A stretch of 64,000 nt of DNA from DASXMR01 sp036495525 (GTDB lineage Bacteria; Actinomycetota; Actinomycetes; Streptosporangiales; Streptosporangiaceae). A program made the position numbers and the translations under genes. Where the stretch lies: assembly GCA_036495525.1 (NCBI GenBank), contig DASXMR010000141.1:1-64000 (forward strand), given 5' to 3'. This document shows, piece by piece, positions 53,744 through 63,367 of this stretch (within the stretch, counting starts at the first letter, position 1; each line of letters opens with the position of its first letter). The notes under the pieces are model-generated. The model saw only the letters and a program-made list of their open reading frames with translations, did not search any database and was not told where the DNA came from.

Positions 53744-55027
53744 TCAGCGCAGCGGACGCAGCTCGAGCGTCTGGTCCCGCCGCGGCCCGACGCCCGCCGC
53801 CCAGACTGGCGCGCCGATCATGTCCTGCAGCGCCATCAGGTACGCTCGCGCGGCGGCCGGCAGGTCGGCAGGGCTCCGCGCCGTGCCGATGTCCTCCTGC
53901 CAGCCATCGAGATATTCGTAGACCGGCCTTGCGTGGTGGAACTCGGTCTGGGTCATCGGCATCTCGTCCAGCCGCGTCCCGTCAACGTCGTACGCCACGC
54001 ACACCGGGATCTTCTGGAGTCCGGACAGCACGTCGAGCTTGGTGACGAAGTACTCGGTGATCCCGTTGACCCGGCTGGCGTACCTGGCGATGACCGCGTC
54101 GAACCAGCCGGTCCGGCGGGGCCGCCCGGTAGTGGTGCCGTACTCCGCGCCGGCCTCGCGCAGCCAGTCGCCCTGCTCGTCGGTCAGCTCGGTCGGGAAC
54201 GGCCCGGACCCGACCCTGGTCGTGTAGGCCTTCAGCACGCCGATGACGCGGCTGATCCTGGTGGGGCCGAGGCCTGACCCCGCGCTGGCGCCGCCCGCTG
54301 TCGGCGACGACGACGTGACGAACGGGTACGTGCCGTGGTCGACGTCGAGCAGCGTGGCCTGCGCGCCTTCGAGCAGCACCGTCTTATCCTGGTCGAGCGC
54401 CTGGTTCAGCAGCAGGCTGGTGTCCGCCAGGTAGCCGCGCAGCCGCTCGCCGTAGCCCAGGTACTCCTCGGCGGCCGCGGCCACCTCGATGCCGCGCCGG
54501 TTGTACACCTTGGTCAGTACCTGGTTCTTCTCGCGCAGCGCCAGCTCGAGCTTCTGGGCCAGGATGCCGGGGTCGAGCAGGTCCTGCATGCGGATGCCGA
54601 CCCGGCCGACCTTGTCGGCATAGGCGGGCCCGATGCCACGGCCGGTGGTGCCGATCCTGGCACTGCCGAGGTACCGGTCAGTCACCTTGTCGAGGGCAAC
54701 GTGGTGGGGCATGATCAGGTGCGCGCTGGCTGAGATGAGCAGGCGGTCGCAGGAGATGCCGCGCTGCCTCAGCCCGTCGATCTCGCTGATCAGTACCTTC
54801 GGGTCGATCACGACGCCGTTGCCGATCACCGGGATCACCCGCGGCGAGAGCACCCCCGTTGGCAGCAGGTGCAGGGCGTACTGCTCCTCGCCGATGACGA
54901 CGGTGTGCCCGGCATTGTTGCCGCCCTGGTACCTGACGACGTAGTCGACGCTCTCGCCGAGCAGGTCGGTGGCCTTGCCCTTGCCCTCGTCCCCCCACTG
55001 CGCGCCGACGATCACGATGGCCGGCAC
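53744..55027 (-). CDS. purA: Adenylosuccinate synthetase
   Basis: This 427-residue GTP-dependent enzyme converts IMP and aspartate to adenylosuccinate. VGAQWGDEGKGKATD carries the GTP loop and catalytic Asp, GGNNAGHTVV the catalytic His, and the later GTTGRGIGPAYADKV is canonical. The start is GTG 55027 with GGAAGG eight bases upstream; the upstream open frame is not conserved sequence. It follows DUF3151 by four bases. Confidence 0.96.
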   Translation of the reverse strand: MPAIVIVGAQWGDEGKGKATDLLGESVDYVVRYQGGNNAGHTVVIGEEQYALHLLPTGVLSPRVIPVIGNGVVIDPKVLISEIDGLRQRGISCDRLLISASAHLIMPHHVALDKVTDRYLGSARIGTTGRGIGPAYADKVGRVGIRMQDLLDPGILAQKLELALREKNQVLTKVYNRRGIEVAAAAEEYLGYGERLRGYLADTSLLLNQALDQDKTVLLEGAQATLLDVDHGTYPFVTSSSPTAGGASAGSGLGPTRISRVIGVLKAYTTRVGSGPFPTELTDEQGDWLREAGAEYGTTTGRPRRTGWFDAVIARYASRVNGITEYFVTKLDVLSGLQKIPVCVAYDVDGTRLDEMPMTQTEFHHARPVYEYLDGWQEDIGTARSPADLPAAARAYLMALQDMIGAPVWAAGVGPRRDQTLELRPLR

Positions 55028-55031
55028 GTGA

Positions 55032-55448
55032 TCAGCCTTCCAGCTCGGCCACCGCCGCCGGGCTGCTGTCGGCCAGGAAGTCGCGGCATCGTCCCGCTTC
55101 CTCCTGCTCGCCGATCGCGGCAGCGGCAGCGCCGAGCAGGTGCAGCGAGCGCAGGAAGCCCTGGTTGGGCGCATGCTCCCACGGCACCGGCCCGTGGCCG
55201 CGCCAGCCCGCGCGGCGCAGCTGATCAAGTCCCCGGTGGTAGCCGGTCCTGGCGTAGGCATAGGCGGTGACCGGGTCACCCGCTGCCATGGCGCGCTCGG
55301 CGAGCGCTGCCCACGCGGCGGAGTAGTACGGGAATCGCGCGGCGACCTCGGCCGGGTCTGCCGATCGCAGCGCGGAACTCGCCTGCTGATCTTCAGGCAG
55401 GTAGGTGGCCGGCGTCTCGCCCAGCAGGTTCTCGCGTCTCATCGTCAT
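55032..55448 (-). CDS. DUF3151 protein
   Basis: This 138-residue protein has the DUF3151 pattern NLLGETPATYLPED, DPAEVAARFPYYSAAWAAL, TAYAYARTGYHRGLDQLRRAGWRG and NQGFLRSLHLLGAAA. The helical repeats look TPR-like. It is actinobacteria-specific and of unknown function, nearly always between fba and purA as here. ATG 55448 has GGAG seven bases upstream; an ATG two codons later is an alternative. Confidence 0.88.
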   Translation of the reverse strand: MTMRRENLLGETPATYLPEDQQASSALRSADPAEVAARFPYYSAAWAALAERAMAAGDPVTAYAYARTGYHRGLDQLRRAGWRGHGPVPWEHAPNQGFLRSLHLLGAAAAAIGEQEEAGRCRDFLADSSPAAVAELEG

Positions 55449-55468
55449 CCCAGTCTCCGCTGGCCGGG

Positions 55469-56491
<1,023 letters not shown>

Positions 56492-56649
56492 CGGCGGCAG
56501 GCCTCCTCTCGTGGGGTGTGCGATCCCAGTATTGACGACGCGGCAGGACTGAGGACGGTGCGGGCCGTACCCTGCTGGCTCATGATCATTCTCCCGCCGG
56601 CCGGCGGGGGCGGCCGGGCGCCGGGTAGCTCGGCCGAGCCCGGCCCGTT

Positions 56650-56664
56650 CCTGCCGGCGGCAGG
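56650..56664 (-). terminator. Short hairpin immediately after pyrE
   Basis: CCTGCC (56650-56655) and GGCAGG (56659-56664) form a 6-bp stem with a 3-base loop directly adjoining the pyrE stop codon. It is a weak terminator candidate, with no T-run. The gap to fba (56492-56664) should also hold the fba promoter. Confidence 0.35.
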
Positions 56665-57201
56665 TCAGGCCAGGCCGAGGTCGGCCAGCTCGAACGCGGC
56701 CAGGTAGGCGAGCCCGCGCTCGGTTACTCGCTCTCGCGCGCCGCGGTCGACCACCACGGCGACCGCGACCACCTCAGCTCCGGCATCGGTCAGCGCGTCG
56801 ACGGCGGTGAGCGGAGAGCTGCCCGTTGTCGAGGTGTCCTCGACGGCCACTACCCGGCGGCCGGTCACGTCGGGTCCCTCGATCCGGCGCTGCAGGCCGT
56901 GCGCCTTCTGCTCCTTGCGCACGACGAATGCGTCCAGCGTGCGGCCTTGCGCGGCGGCGGCGTGCATCATGGCGGCCGCGACCGGATCGGCGCCGAGAGT
57001 GAGGCCGCCGACCGCGTCGAAGGCGAGCCCGGCGGTGAGGTCGAGCATCACCCTGCCAGCCAGCGGGGCTGCCTGCCCGGACAGCAGCACCCGGCGCAGG
57101 TCTATGTACCAGCTGGCGCGCTGCCCGGAGGAGAGCGTGACATCGCCGTGCACGACAGCCGTCGCCTTGATCACGGCGAGCAGCTCTTCGCGGTCCGTCA
57201 C
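56665..57201 (-). CDS. pyrE: Orotate phosphoribosyltransferase
   Basis: This 178-residue enzyme makes OMP from orotate and PRPP. SSGQRASWYIDLRRV, VVRKEQKAHGLQRRIEG and the PRPP loop VVAVEDTSTTGSSPL are present. It diverges from the NYN-domain gene across 161 bases. The pyrE-fba neighbourhood is conserved in Streptomyces. Confidence 0.95.
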   Translation of the reverse strand: MTDREELLAVIKATAVVHGDVTLSSGQRASWYIDLRRVLLSGQAAPLAGRVMLDLTAGLAFDAVGGLTLGADPVAAAMMHAAAAQGRTLDAFVVRKEQKAHGLQRRIEGPDVTGRRVVAVEDTSTTGSSPLTAVDALTDAGAEVVAVAVVVDRGARERVTERGLAYLAAFELADLGLA

Positions 57202-57362
57202 GGTAGCTGAGCGTACCGTCCGGCCGCCCCGAGCGGCGGTCCGTCAGCAGGCGACGCAGCGCACAATCACCGATACGTCTGGTAATCGATGATCCGTGCT
57301 ATCTGTCCACAACGGCAGCCAGGCGCTGGTAACGTCTCGCGTCGAGGGAAGGACGGTATGGC

Positions 57363-59885
57363 GTGGATCGCTGCGCACTGTTCGTGGACGCGGCCTATGT
57401 GCTCTCCGATGGTGCCATGGCCGTTCACGGAACTCGTCATCGGGACTCGGTCAGCTGGGACTATGCGGGCCTGCTCAAGCTCGTGGCCGGCCTGTCGCGC
57501 GATCGTACCGGCCTGCCGGTGCTGCGCTGCTACTGGTATGAGACGACGCCGGACAGCCGCCGCACGGCTGAGCACGAGACGCTCGCCGAGCTGCCGGGGC
57601 TCAAACTGCGGATGGGCCGAGTGCGGCCCGGCCGCCGGGACGGAGTCGAGACCGAGATCCACCGCGACCTCACCACGCTGGCAAGGAACGGCGCCGTCAG
57701 CGACGCTGTGATCGTCAGCGCGGAAGAGGACCTGGTCCAGGTCGTCGCTGAGGCACAGGATCTGGGTGTCCGGGTGATCTTGCTGCAGGTGACGTCAGAA
57801 GGCAGCTGGGGCGCCGCAAGGCTGCTGCGCCAGGAGTCAGACGACATCATCGAGATCACCCGTGATCAGCTCGGCCCGCACGTCGAGCTCATCTCGGGAG
57901 CCGAGCCAGCCAGGTCCGACGTGCAGCCGGACTATCAGCGCCTGGTGGCGGCGGCACAGGCCGCCAGGCCAGCGCTGACTGCTCCCGCCCTTCCGGTCGC
58001 GTCAGGCCACGCCGCGGCTGGGCCGGCCGGGGCCCTGCTGAGTCCGGCAGCTGGCCTCGCCGCGCCGCAGCCGGCCGGCTCGCAGGCCGCGACGGCACAG
58101 CAGGTGGTTCAGCAGCCGCACGCCCCGTCGTCGCCGGCTCCTCAGCCGGTGCCCCAGCACCCCGTCGCCCAGCATCCGGCCGATCAGCAGCCGGCGCTGC
58201 AGCCGATGGCCCAGGCTGCCGCGGCGCAGCCGGCGGCTGCCATGCCGCCGGACGCGGTTCAGGCCAGGCCGCTGAGCGCCGACTACCGGGCCGCGAGCCC
58301 GGACTACCTGCAGCCAGGACGAGCCAGCTCAGCAGCCCCGCTGCCCGGCGGCGCCGGACCGGCGGGTGGCCCGCCCGGCTCGCAACCAGGAGATAGCGCG
58401 GCCGCCAGCAGCCTGCAGGCAGCCGCGCGCTCGGCAGGCCAGCAGCTGTCCGCCCAGGCTGGCCAGCGGTCAGCCGATGTACCAGTGCTGAATGGCTTCG
58501 CCGCCTATCCGGCTGACCAGCTGGCGCCGGGCCAGGCCGCCGGGCAGCACAGTCAGGCCTCGCCCGGCATGGCGGGCAACGGCAGCGGCCAGGCTGCGCC
58601 GGGTCAGTCCGGCTTCGCCCAGTCCGGCTTCGTGCCTGGCGGTTACCAGAGTGGCGGGCAGCCGGAATATGCGGCCGGGCAGAACGGTCACGGCACGTCG
58701 CAGCAGCGCGGCCTGCCCGGTGGCGGCCTGCCGGACTCTGGCGCCGGTCAGAACGGCCATGGAGCCGGGCCGCGATCCGCCGACCTGTCAGGCGGCCTGG
58801 CGCCCGGCGGGGTCGGGCCGCATGCGCAGCCGCAGCGCGGTCCTGGTCAGCAGGATCCGCTGCAGCCCGGTGCGGCTCAGCGGGGTGTGGCTCAGTACGG
58901 CGCGGGTCAGTACGGTGCTGACCAGTACGGTGCAGGTCAGCACGGTGCAGGTCAGCACGGCGCAAGTCAGCATGGTCCGGCTCAGCTGGACGCAAGTCAG
59001 CATCGCAATGGCCAGCACGGCAACGGACAGCACAACAACGGACTGCACGGGGCAGGCGAGCGCGGAGCCAGTCAGCCAGGGTCGCTGCCACAAGGCCTGC
59101 CGTCCGATGCCCGCGGCATGGGCAATCCGCCTCAGCACGCGATGGGCCAGCTCCCGCAGTCACAGAACAGCCACACGCAGAACGGCTACCAGTCGAACGG
59201 CTACCAGCAGAACGGCCTTTCCCGCGGCCCGCTGCCGCCCAGCCAGCCGCCACCGGCGAGCCAGCCGCTGTCTGGACAGCCTGACGATGGCCTGCTGCCG
59301 GGCGGATACCCCCCTGATGCCCGGTACCAGCCGGGCGCCTACCGGCAGAACGGCACGCCTCCCGGCGGCGCGGCAAGCAGGCCAGGCGGACACCGCCAGG
59401 CTGACCCGCTGGCTCCCGGGCCGCTGGGATCTGCGCAGCCCTACCAGCAGCCGGCCGCGCCCGGCTTCGGCGCTGGCGGGCTGACCGGCGGCTCGCTCGG
59501 CCCCCCGGCCCAGCACGGCGGCGGCCAGCCTGGTGGTTACCGGCCCGCGATCGAAGGGCACTATGGTGCGCCTGCTCCGGTGGCAGGCCCGCGGCCATCA
59601 GGCCAGCTGCCGGTGCCTGGCCAGCCAGGACTGGCCGCGCCGCAGTTCTCGCTCGCTGAGGCCGTGCAGGCCGCGCACATAGAGGGACTCGGCTTCGGCG
59701 AGGCGGTGGCGCGTGATGCGCCGGCGCTCTGGCTGGAAGCCGTGCTGGCGCGCAAGCCGCGGATGCCGTCGGACCTTGAGACCCGGCTGCTGCAGGGTTC
59801 GGCGCTGCCCATCGACGCGCTGCTGCACGACGAGGTCAGGCACGCGCTGCGCCGGGGCTTCTGGGACGCCCTTGAGCGCCGGTAG
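57363..59885 (+). CDS. NYN-domain putative RNase with very long Q/H/G-rich region
   Basis: This 840-residue protein has three parts. Residues 1-170 form an NYN (PIN-like) nuclease domain with acidic active-site residues in ALFVDAAYVL, ETEIHRDLTTLA and VSAEEDLVQVV. Residues 185-760 are low-complexity, rich in Gln, Gly, Ala, Pro, His and Asn, including 14 tandem pentapeptides Q-[HYPR]-G-A-x at 501-570. Residues 765-840 are a conserved-looking helical domain (LAEAVQAAHIEGLGFGEAVARDAP...LHDEVRHALRRGFWDALE). The GTG start at 57363 has GGGAAGG about ten bases upstream. NYN domains cleave RNA; the long region may drive condensate formation or protein contacts. It is much longer than typical NYN proteins. 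Confidence 0.85.
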   Translation: MDRCALFVDAAYVLSDGAMAVHGTRHRDSVSWDYAGLLKLVAGLSRDRTGLPVLRCYWYETTPDSRRTAEHETLAELPGLKLRMGRVRPGRRDGVETEIHRDLTTLARNGAVSDAVIVSAEEDLVQVVAEAQDLGVRVILLQVTSEGSWGAARLLRQESDDIIEITRDQLGPHVELISGAEPARSDVQPDYQRLVAAAQAARPALTAPALPVASGHAAAGPAGALLSPAAGLAAPQPAGSQAATAQQVVQQPHAPSSPAPQPVPQHPVAQHPADQQPALQPMAQAAAAQPAAAMPPDAVQARPLSADYRAASPDYLQPGRASSAAPLPGGAGPAGGPPGSQPGDSAAASSLQAAARSAGQQLSAQAGQRSADVPVLNGFAAYPADQLAPGQAAGQHSQASPGMAGNGSGQAAPGQSGFAQSGFVPGGYQSGGQPEYAAGQNGHGTSQQRGLPGGGLPDSGAGQNGHGAGPRSADLSGGLAPGGVGPHAQPQRGPGQQDPLQPGAAQRGVAQYGAGQYGADQYGAGQHGAGQHGASQHGPAQLDASQHRNGQHGNGQHNNGLHGAGERGASQPGSLPQGLPSDARGMGNPPQHAMGQLPQSQNSHTQNGYQSNGYQQNGLSRGPLPPSQPPPASQPLSGQPDDGLLPGGYPPDARYQPGAYRQNGTPPGGAASRPGGHRQADPLAPGPLGSAQPYQQPAAPGFGAGGLTGGSLGPPAQHGGGQPGGYRPAIEGHYGAPAPVAGPRPSGQLPVPGQPGLAAPQFSLAEAVQAAHIEGLGFGEAVARDAPALWLEAVLARKPRMPSDLETRLLQGSALPIDALLHDEVRHALRRGFWDALERR
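58863..59072 (+). repeat. Fourteen 15-bp tandem repeats within the NYN gene
   Basis: Fourteen in-frame 15-base units encode pentapeptides such as QYGAG, QHGAG and QHGAS. The central copies (58893-58982) are nearly identical (CAGTACGGTGCAGGT type), while outer copies have drifted to QHNNG and ERGAS. This gradient fits expansion by slippage from the centre. Confidence 0.85.
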
Positions 59886-59961
59886 CACCCGATGTCACGA
59901 AGCCATTGCTGCGAGCCAATCAGCCGTTGGATCAGCCGCCCGGCTGGGTACCGTAGCTAAC

Positions 59962-60741
59962 GTGGCCGTGCTCAGCCGCGAGGAGTTCGACGCGATCGAG
60001 TTCGACGCTGCCGCGTCTGGAGATCACCGTGCGGCAGCGACCAGGATGAGCATCCTGGCGGCGACCGGGATCCAGTCTGACTCCATGCCCCGAGCCGAGG
60101 CGTACCTGCGCGCTGGCGAGCAGTGGCTGCTGGCCGACGACCCGGCAGCGGCGGCGAGCGGCTTTCGCCGTGCCATCGCCGAGGGCGGACCGGTCTTCGT
60201 CGATCCGCGGGTGCCGCTGGCCAGGGCGCTGGTCCAGCTCGGCCGTTCCTCGGAAGCATTCGCCCTGATCAGCCATCTCAGGCACGAAGGACGCAGCGAC
60301 CCGCGGGCCTGCGACCTGATCGCCGAGCTGCTCGTCGACTGCGGCAGGCTGCGGGAGGCCCTCGACTGGGCGACGGTCGGCGTCGAGCTGTGCCTGGCCC
60401 AGCCGCACGCTGACGGGGAGGCAGCCGGCCCGGTGCCGGTGCCAGCGGCCAGGTCGGCCACCGGGCAGCAGGAGACCAGCGCCGGACTGCCGGGGCAGGC
60501 CGGGCAGCCGGAGCTGGCCGGCCTTGCCGGGGTGGACGAGAACGAACTGCGCCTGCTGCTGCGGCTGCGCTACCGGATACGCATCGATCTCGGGCTGCCC
60601 GAGGACGGCTACGACAAGCTGCTCGACGAGTTATGCCTGGCCAGCCAGGCGCGGGGCGCCCGCACCTGGCTGACCAGCCACTGCCAGGCTGACCGCGGTA
60701 CCGCTATGGCGCGGTTGCCCGCTCGCCCGCCCGTACGGTGA
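59962..60741 (+). CDS. TPR-like helical protein
   Basis: This 259-residue protein is built of helical repeats (AYLRAGEQWLLADDPAAAASGFRRAI, LARALVQLGRSSEAFALI, CDLIAELLVDCGRLREALDWATV; segments listed separately) resembling tetratricopeptides. A linker and a C-terminal helical part follow. The start GTG 59962 lies seven bases after TACCGT (59949-59954), so it may be leaderless. It contains a TTA leucine codon at 60631-60633, rare in this window. Its 3' end overlaps the convergent clpB by 38 bases. It is probably an adaptor; no enzymatic motif is seen. Confidence 0.75.
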   Translation: MAVLSREEFDAIEFDAAASGDHRAAATRMSILAATGIQSDSMPRAEAYLRAGEQWLLADDPAAAASGFRRAIAEGGPVFVDPRVPLARALVQLGRSSEAFALISHLRHEGRSDPRACDLIAELLVDCGRLREALDWATVGVELCLAQPHADGEAAGPVPVPAARSATGQQETSAGLPGQAGQPELAGLAGVDENELRLLLRLRYRIRIDLGLPEDGYDKLLDELCLASQARGARTWLTSHCQADRGTAMARLPARPPVR

Positions 60742-63364
60742 GCTTGTCGGCCGCCTCGTCCAGGTCGACCGTCACCGCGCTGCCGTCGCTGATCTCGCCG
60801 GAGAGCAGCCTGCGCGCCAGCTCATCGCCGATCGCCGACTGAATCAGCCGGCGCAGCGGCCTGGCGCCGTAGACCGGGTCGAAGCCGGTGACCGCCAGCC
60901 ACTCGCTGGCCGCCGGAGTGACCGTCAGCGTGAGCCGCCGGTCGGCGAGCCGCCTGGCCAGCCGCGCCACCTGAAGCTCCACGATCTGGGTGAGCTCGTC
61001 GGTGGTCAGCGCTTCGAAGACGATCACGTCGTCCAGGCGGTTCAGGAACTCGGGCTTGAAGGTAGCCCGCACGACGGTCATGACCTGGTCGTGCTTCTCC
61101 TTCTCGCCGAGCGCCGGGTCGGCAATGAACTGGGAGCCGAGGTTGGAGGTCAGGATCAGGATCGTGTTGCGGAAGTCGACCGTGCGGCCCTGGCCGTCGG
61201 TGAGGCGCCCGTCGTCGAGCACCTGCAGCAGGATGTCGAAGACCTCCTGGTGTGCCTTTTCCACCTCGTCGAGCAGTACCACGCAGTAAGGCCGGCGCCT
61301 GACCGCCTCGGTCAGCTGGCCGCCCTCCTCATAGCCGACGTAGCCAGGCGGCGCGCCGACCAGCCGGGCGACCGAGTGCCGCTCGGAGTACTCGCTCATG
61401 TCGATCCGGATAATGGCCCGCTCGTCGTCGAAAAGGAACTCCGCGAGAGCCTTGGCGAGCTCGGTCTTGCCGACACCGGTCGGGCCGAGGAACAGGAATG
61501 AGCCTGACGGCCGGTCCGGATCCGCGATGCCTGCCCGGGACCTGCGGACCGCGTCCGCGACTGCCTGCACCGCGCGGTGCTGGCCGATCAGCCTGCGGCC
61601 AAGTTCCGACTCCATCCGCAGCAGCTTGCCCGTCTCGCCTTCCAGCAGCCGCCCGGCCGGGATCCCGGTCCAGGAAGAGACTACGTCAGCCACGTCGTCC
61701 GGGCCGACCTCCTCCTTGACCATCGGCGGCTCAGCAGGAACGCCGGAGCCGCCGGCCTGGCCATCGCCAGAGTCTGTCCCGCTGGCGGCCGCGCTTTCAC
61801 CGGCGGCCGCTGCGGTCGCCGAGGCGAGTTCCCGCTCCAGGGCGGGAATCTCCCCGTACATCAGCCGTGAGGCGGCCTCGAAATCGGCGTCGCGCTGCGC
61901 CCGCTCGGCCTGCCCGCGCAGGTCGTCGAGCTGCTTCTTCAGCTCGCCGACCTTATTCAGGCCGGCCTTCTCCCGGTCCCAGCGCGCGACCAGCGCAGTC
62001 AGCTGCTCCTGCCGGTCGGCCAGGTCGGCGCGCAGCCGCTCGAGCCGCTCCCGGCTCGCCGGGTCAGCCTCCCTGGCCAGCGCCATCTCCTCCATCTTCA
62101 TCCGGTCGACGGCGCGCTGCAGCTCGTCAATCTCCACCGGGCGCGAGTCAATCTCCATCCGCAGCCGGGAAGCCGCCTCATCGACCAGGTCGATCGCCTT
62201 GTCGGGCAGGAACCGCGCGGTGATGTAGCGGTCGGACAGCGTCGCCGCGGCCACCAGCGCCGCATCGGAAATCTGCACCTGGTGGTGCGCCTCGTACCGG
62301 CCCTTCAGGCCGCGCAGGATCGCGATCGTGTCCTCGACGGATGGCTCGCCGACCAGGATCTGCTGGAACCTGCGCTCCAGCGCCGGGTCCTTCTCGATCC
62401 GCTGCCGGTACTCGTCAAGTGTCGTGGCACCGACCATCCGCAGCTCGCCCCTGGCCAGCATCGGCTTCAGCATGTTGCCCGCGTCCATCGCGCCCTCAGC
62501 GGCGCCCGCGCCGACCACCGTGTGCAGCTCGTCGATGAACGTGATGATCTGGCCGTCGCTCTGCTTGATCTCGCTGAGCACGGCCTTCAGCCGCTCCTCG
62601 AACTCACCGCGGTACTTCGCCCCGGCAACCATGGCACCGAGGTCGAGCCCGACAACCCGCTTGCCGCGCAGTGACTCGGGCACGTCACCGGCCACGATCC
62701 GCTGCGCGAGCCCTTCGACAACCGCCGTCTTGCCGACGCCCGGCTCGCCGATGAGCACCGGATTGTTCTTGGTCCGCCGGGAAAGCACCTGGATGACCCG
62801 GCGGATCTCGGCGTCCCGGCCGATCACCGGGTCAAGCCTGCCCTCGCGGGCGCTGGCGGTCAGGTCAATGCCGTACTTCTCAAGCGCCTGATAGGTGCCC
62901 TCCGGATCCTCCGAGGTGACCCTCGCGTGCCCGCGCACCTGCTGGAAGGCCCCGAGCAGCTGATCTGGCCCGGCTCCCGCTTCGCGCAGCACCGTTGCCG
63001 CCTGGCCGCCGTCGGCCGCGAGGCCAACCAGCAGGTGCTCGGTCGAGACGTACTCGTCGGACATCTCGCTGGCCCGCTTGCCGGCCGTGGCGAGCGCGGC
63101 GAGCAGCGGACGTGCTGTCTCCGGGGCGCTGACGGTGGCACCGGCCGCCTGCGGCAGCCTGGACAGCATCGTGTCCACGGTCTTGAGCACGGTGGCAGGG
63201 TCGGCGCCGACCGCGCGCAGCAGCGGTGCCGCTGTGCCACCTTCTTGCTCGATCAGTGCGGCGAGCAGGTGCAGGCCGTCTACCTGCGGGTTTCCGGCTG
63301 CCGCGGCGCGCTTCACTGCTTCTGACAGCGCCTCGGTGCTCTTGCGCGTCAGCTTGTCGCTCAT
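60704..63364 (-). CDS. clpB: Disaggregase ClpB
   Basis: This 886-residue Hsp104/ClpB chaperone rescues aggregated proteins with DnaK. It has an N-terminal Clp domain (1-145), D1 Walker A GEPGVGKT at 206-213, the long coiled-coil middle domain (about 400-520) that contacts DnaK, and D2 Walker A GPTGVGKT at 627-634. The middle domain contains an inserted Ala/Ser/Gly-rich stretch (TAAAAGESAAASGTDSGDG) not usual in ClpB. It starts three bases after hspR, so both should be HspR-controlled. Confidence 0.96.
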   Translation of the reverse strand: MSDKLTRKSTEALSEAVKRAAAAGNPQVDGLHLLAALIEQEGGTAAPLLRAVGADPATVLKTVDTMLSRLPQAAGATVSAPETARPLLAALATAGKRASEMSDEYVSTEHLLVGLAADGGQAATVLREAGAGPDQLLGAFQQVRGHARVTSEDPEGTYQALEKYGIDLTASAREGRLDPVIGRDAEIRRVIQVLSRRTKNNPVLIGEPGVGKTAVVEGLAQRIVAGDVPESLRGKRVVGLDLGAMVAGAKYRGEFEERLKAVLSEIKQSDGQIITFIDELHTVVGAGAAEGAMDAGNMLKPMLARGELRMVGATTLDEYRQRIEKDPALERRFQQILVGEPSVEDTIAILRGLKGRYEAHHQVQISDAALVAAATLSDRYITARFLPDKAIDLVDEAASRLRMEIDSRPVEIDELQRAVDRMKMEEMALAREADPASRERLERLRADLADRQEQLTALVARWDREKAGLNKVGELKKQLDDLRGQAERAQRDADFEAASRLMYGEIPALERELASATAAAAGESAAASGTDSGDGQAGGSGVPAEPPMVKEEVGPDDVADVVSSWTGIPAGRLLEGETGKLLRMESELGRRLIGQHRAVQAVADAVRRSRAGIADPDRPSGSFLFLGPTGVGKTELAKALAEFLFDDERAIIRIDMSEYSERHSVARLVGAPPGYVGYEEGGQLTEAVRRRPYCVVLLDEVEKAHQEVFDILLQVLDDGRLTDGQGRTVDFRNTILILTSNLGSQFIADPALGEKEKHDQVMTVVRATFKPEFLNRLDDVIVFEALTTDELTQIVELQVARLARRLADRRLTLTVTPAASEWLAVTGFDPVYGARPLRRLIQSAIGDELARRLLSGEISDGSAVTVDLDEAADKLTVRAGERATAP

Positions 63365-63367
63365 CTG

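Noticed and set aside
57889..59598. A 569-codon open frame antisense to the NYN gene
   Set aside because: It is an Arg/Ala/Gly-rich by-product of the repeats on the other strand; the plus-strand frame has recognisable domains at both ends.
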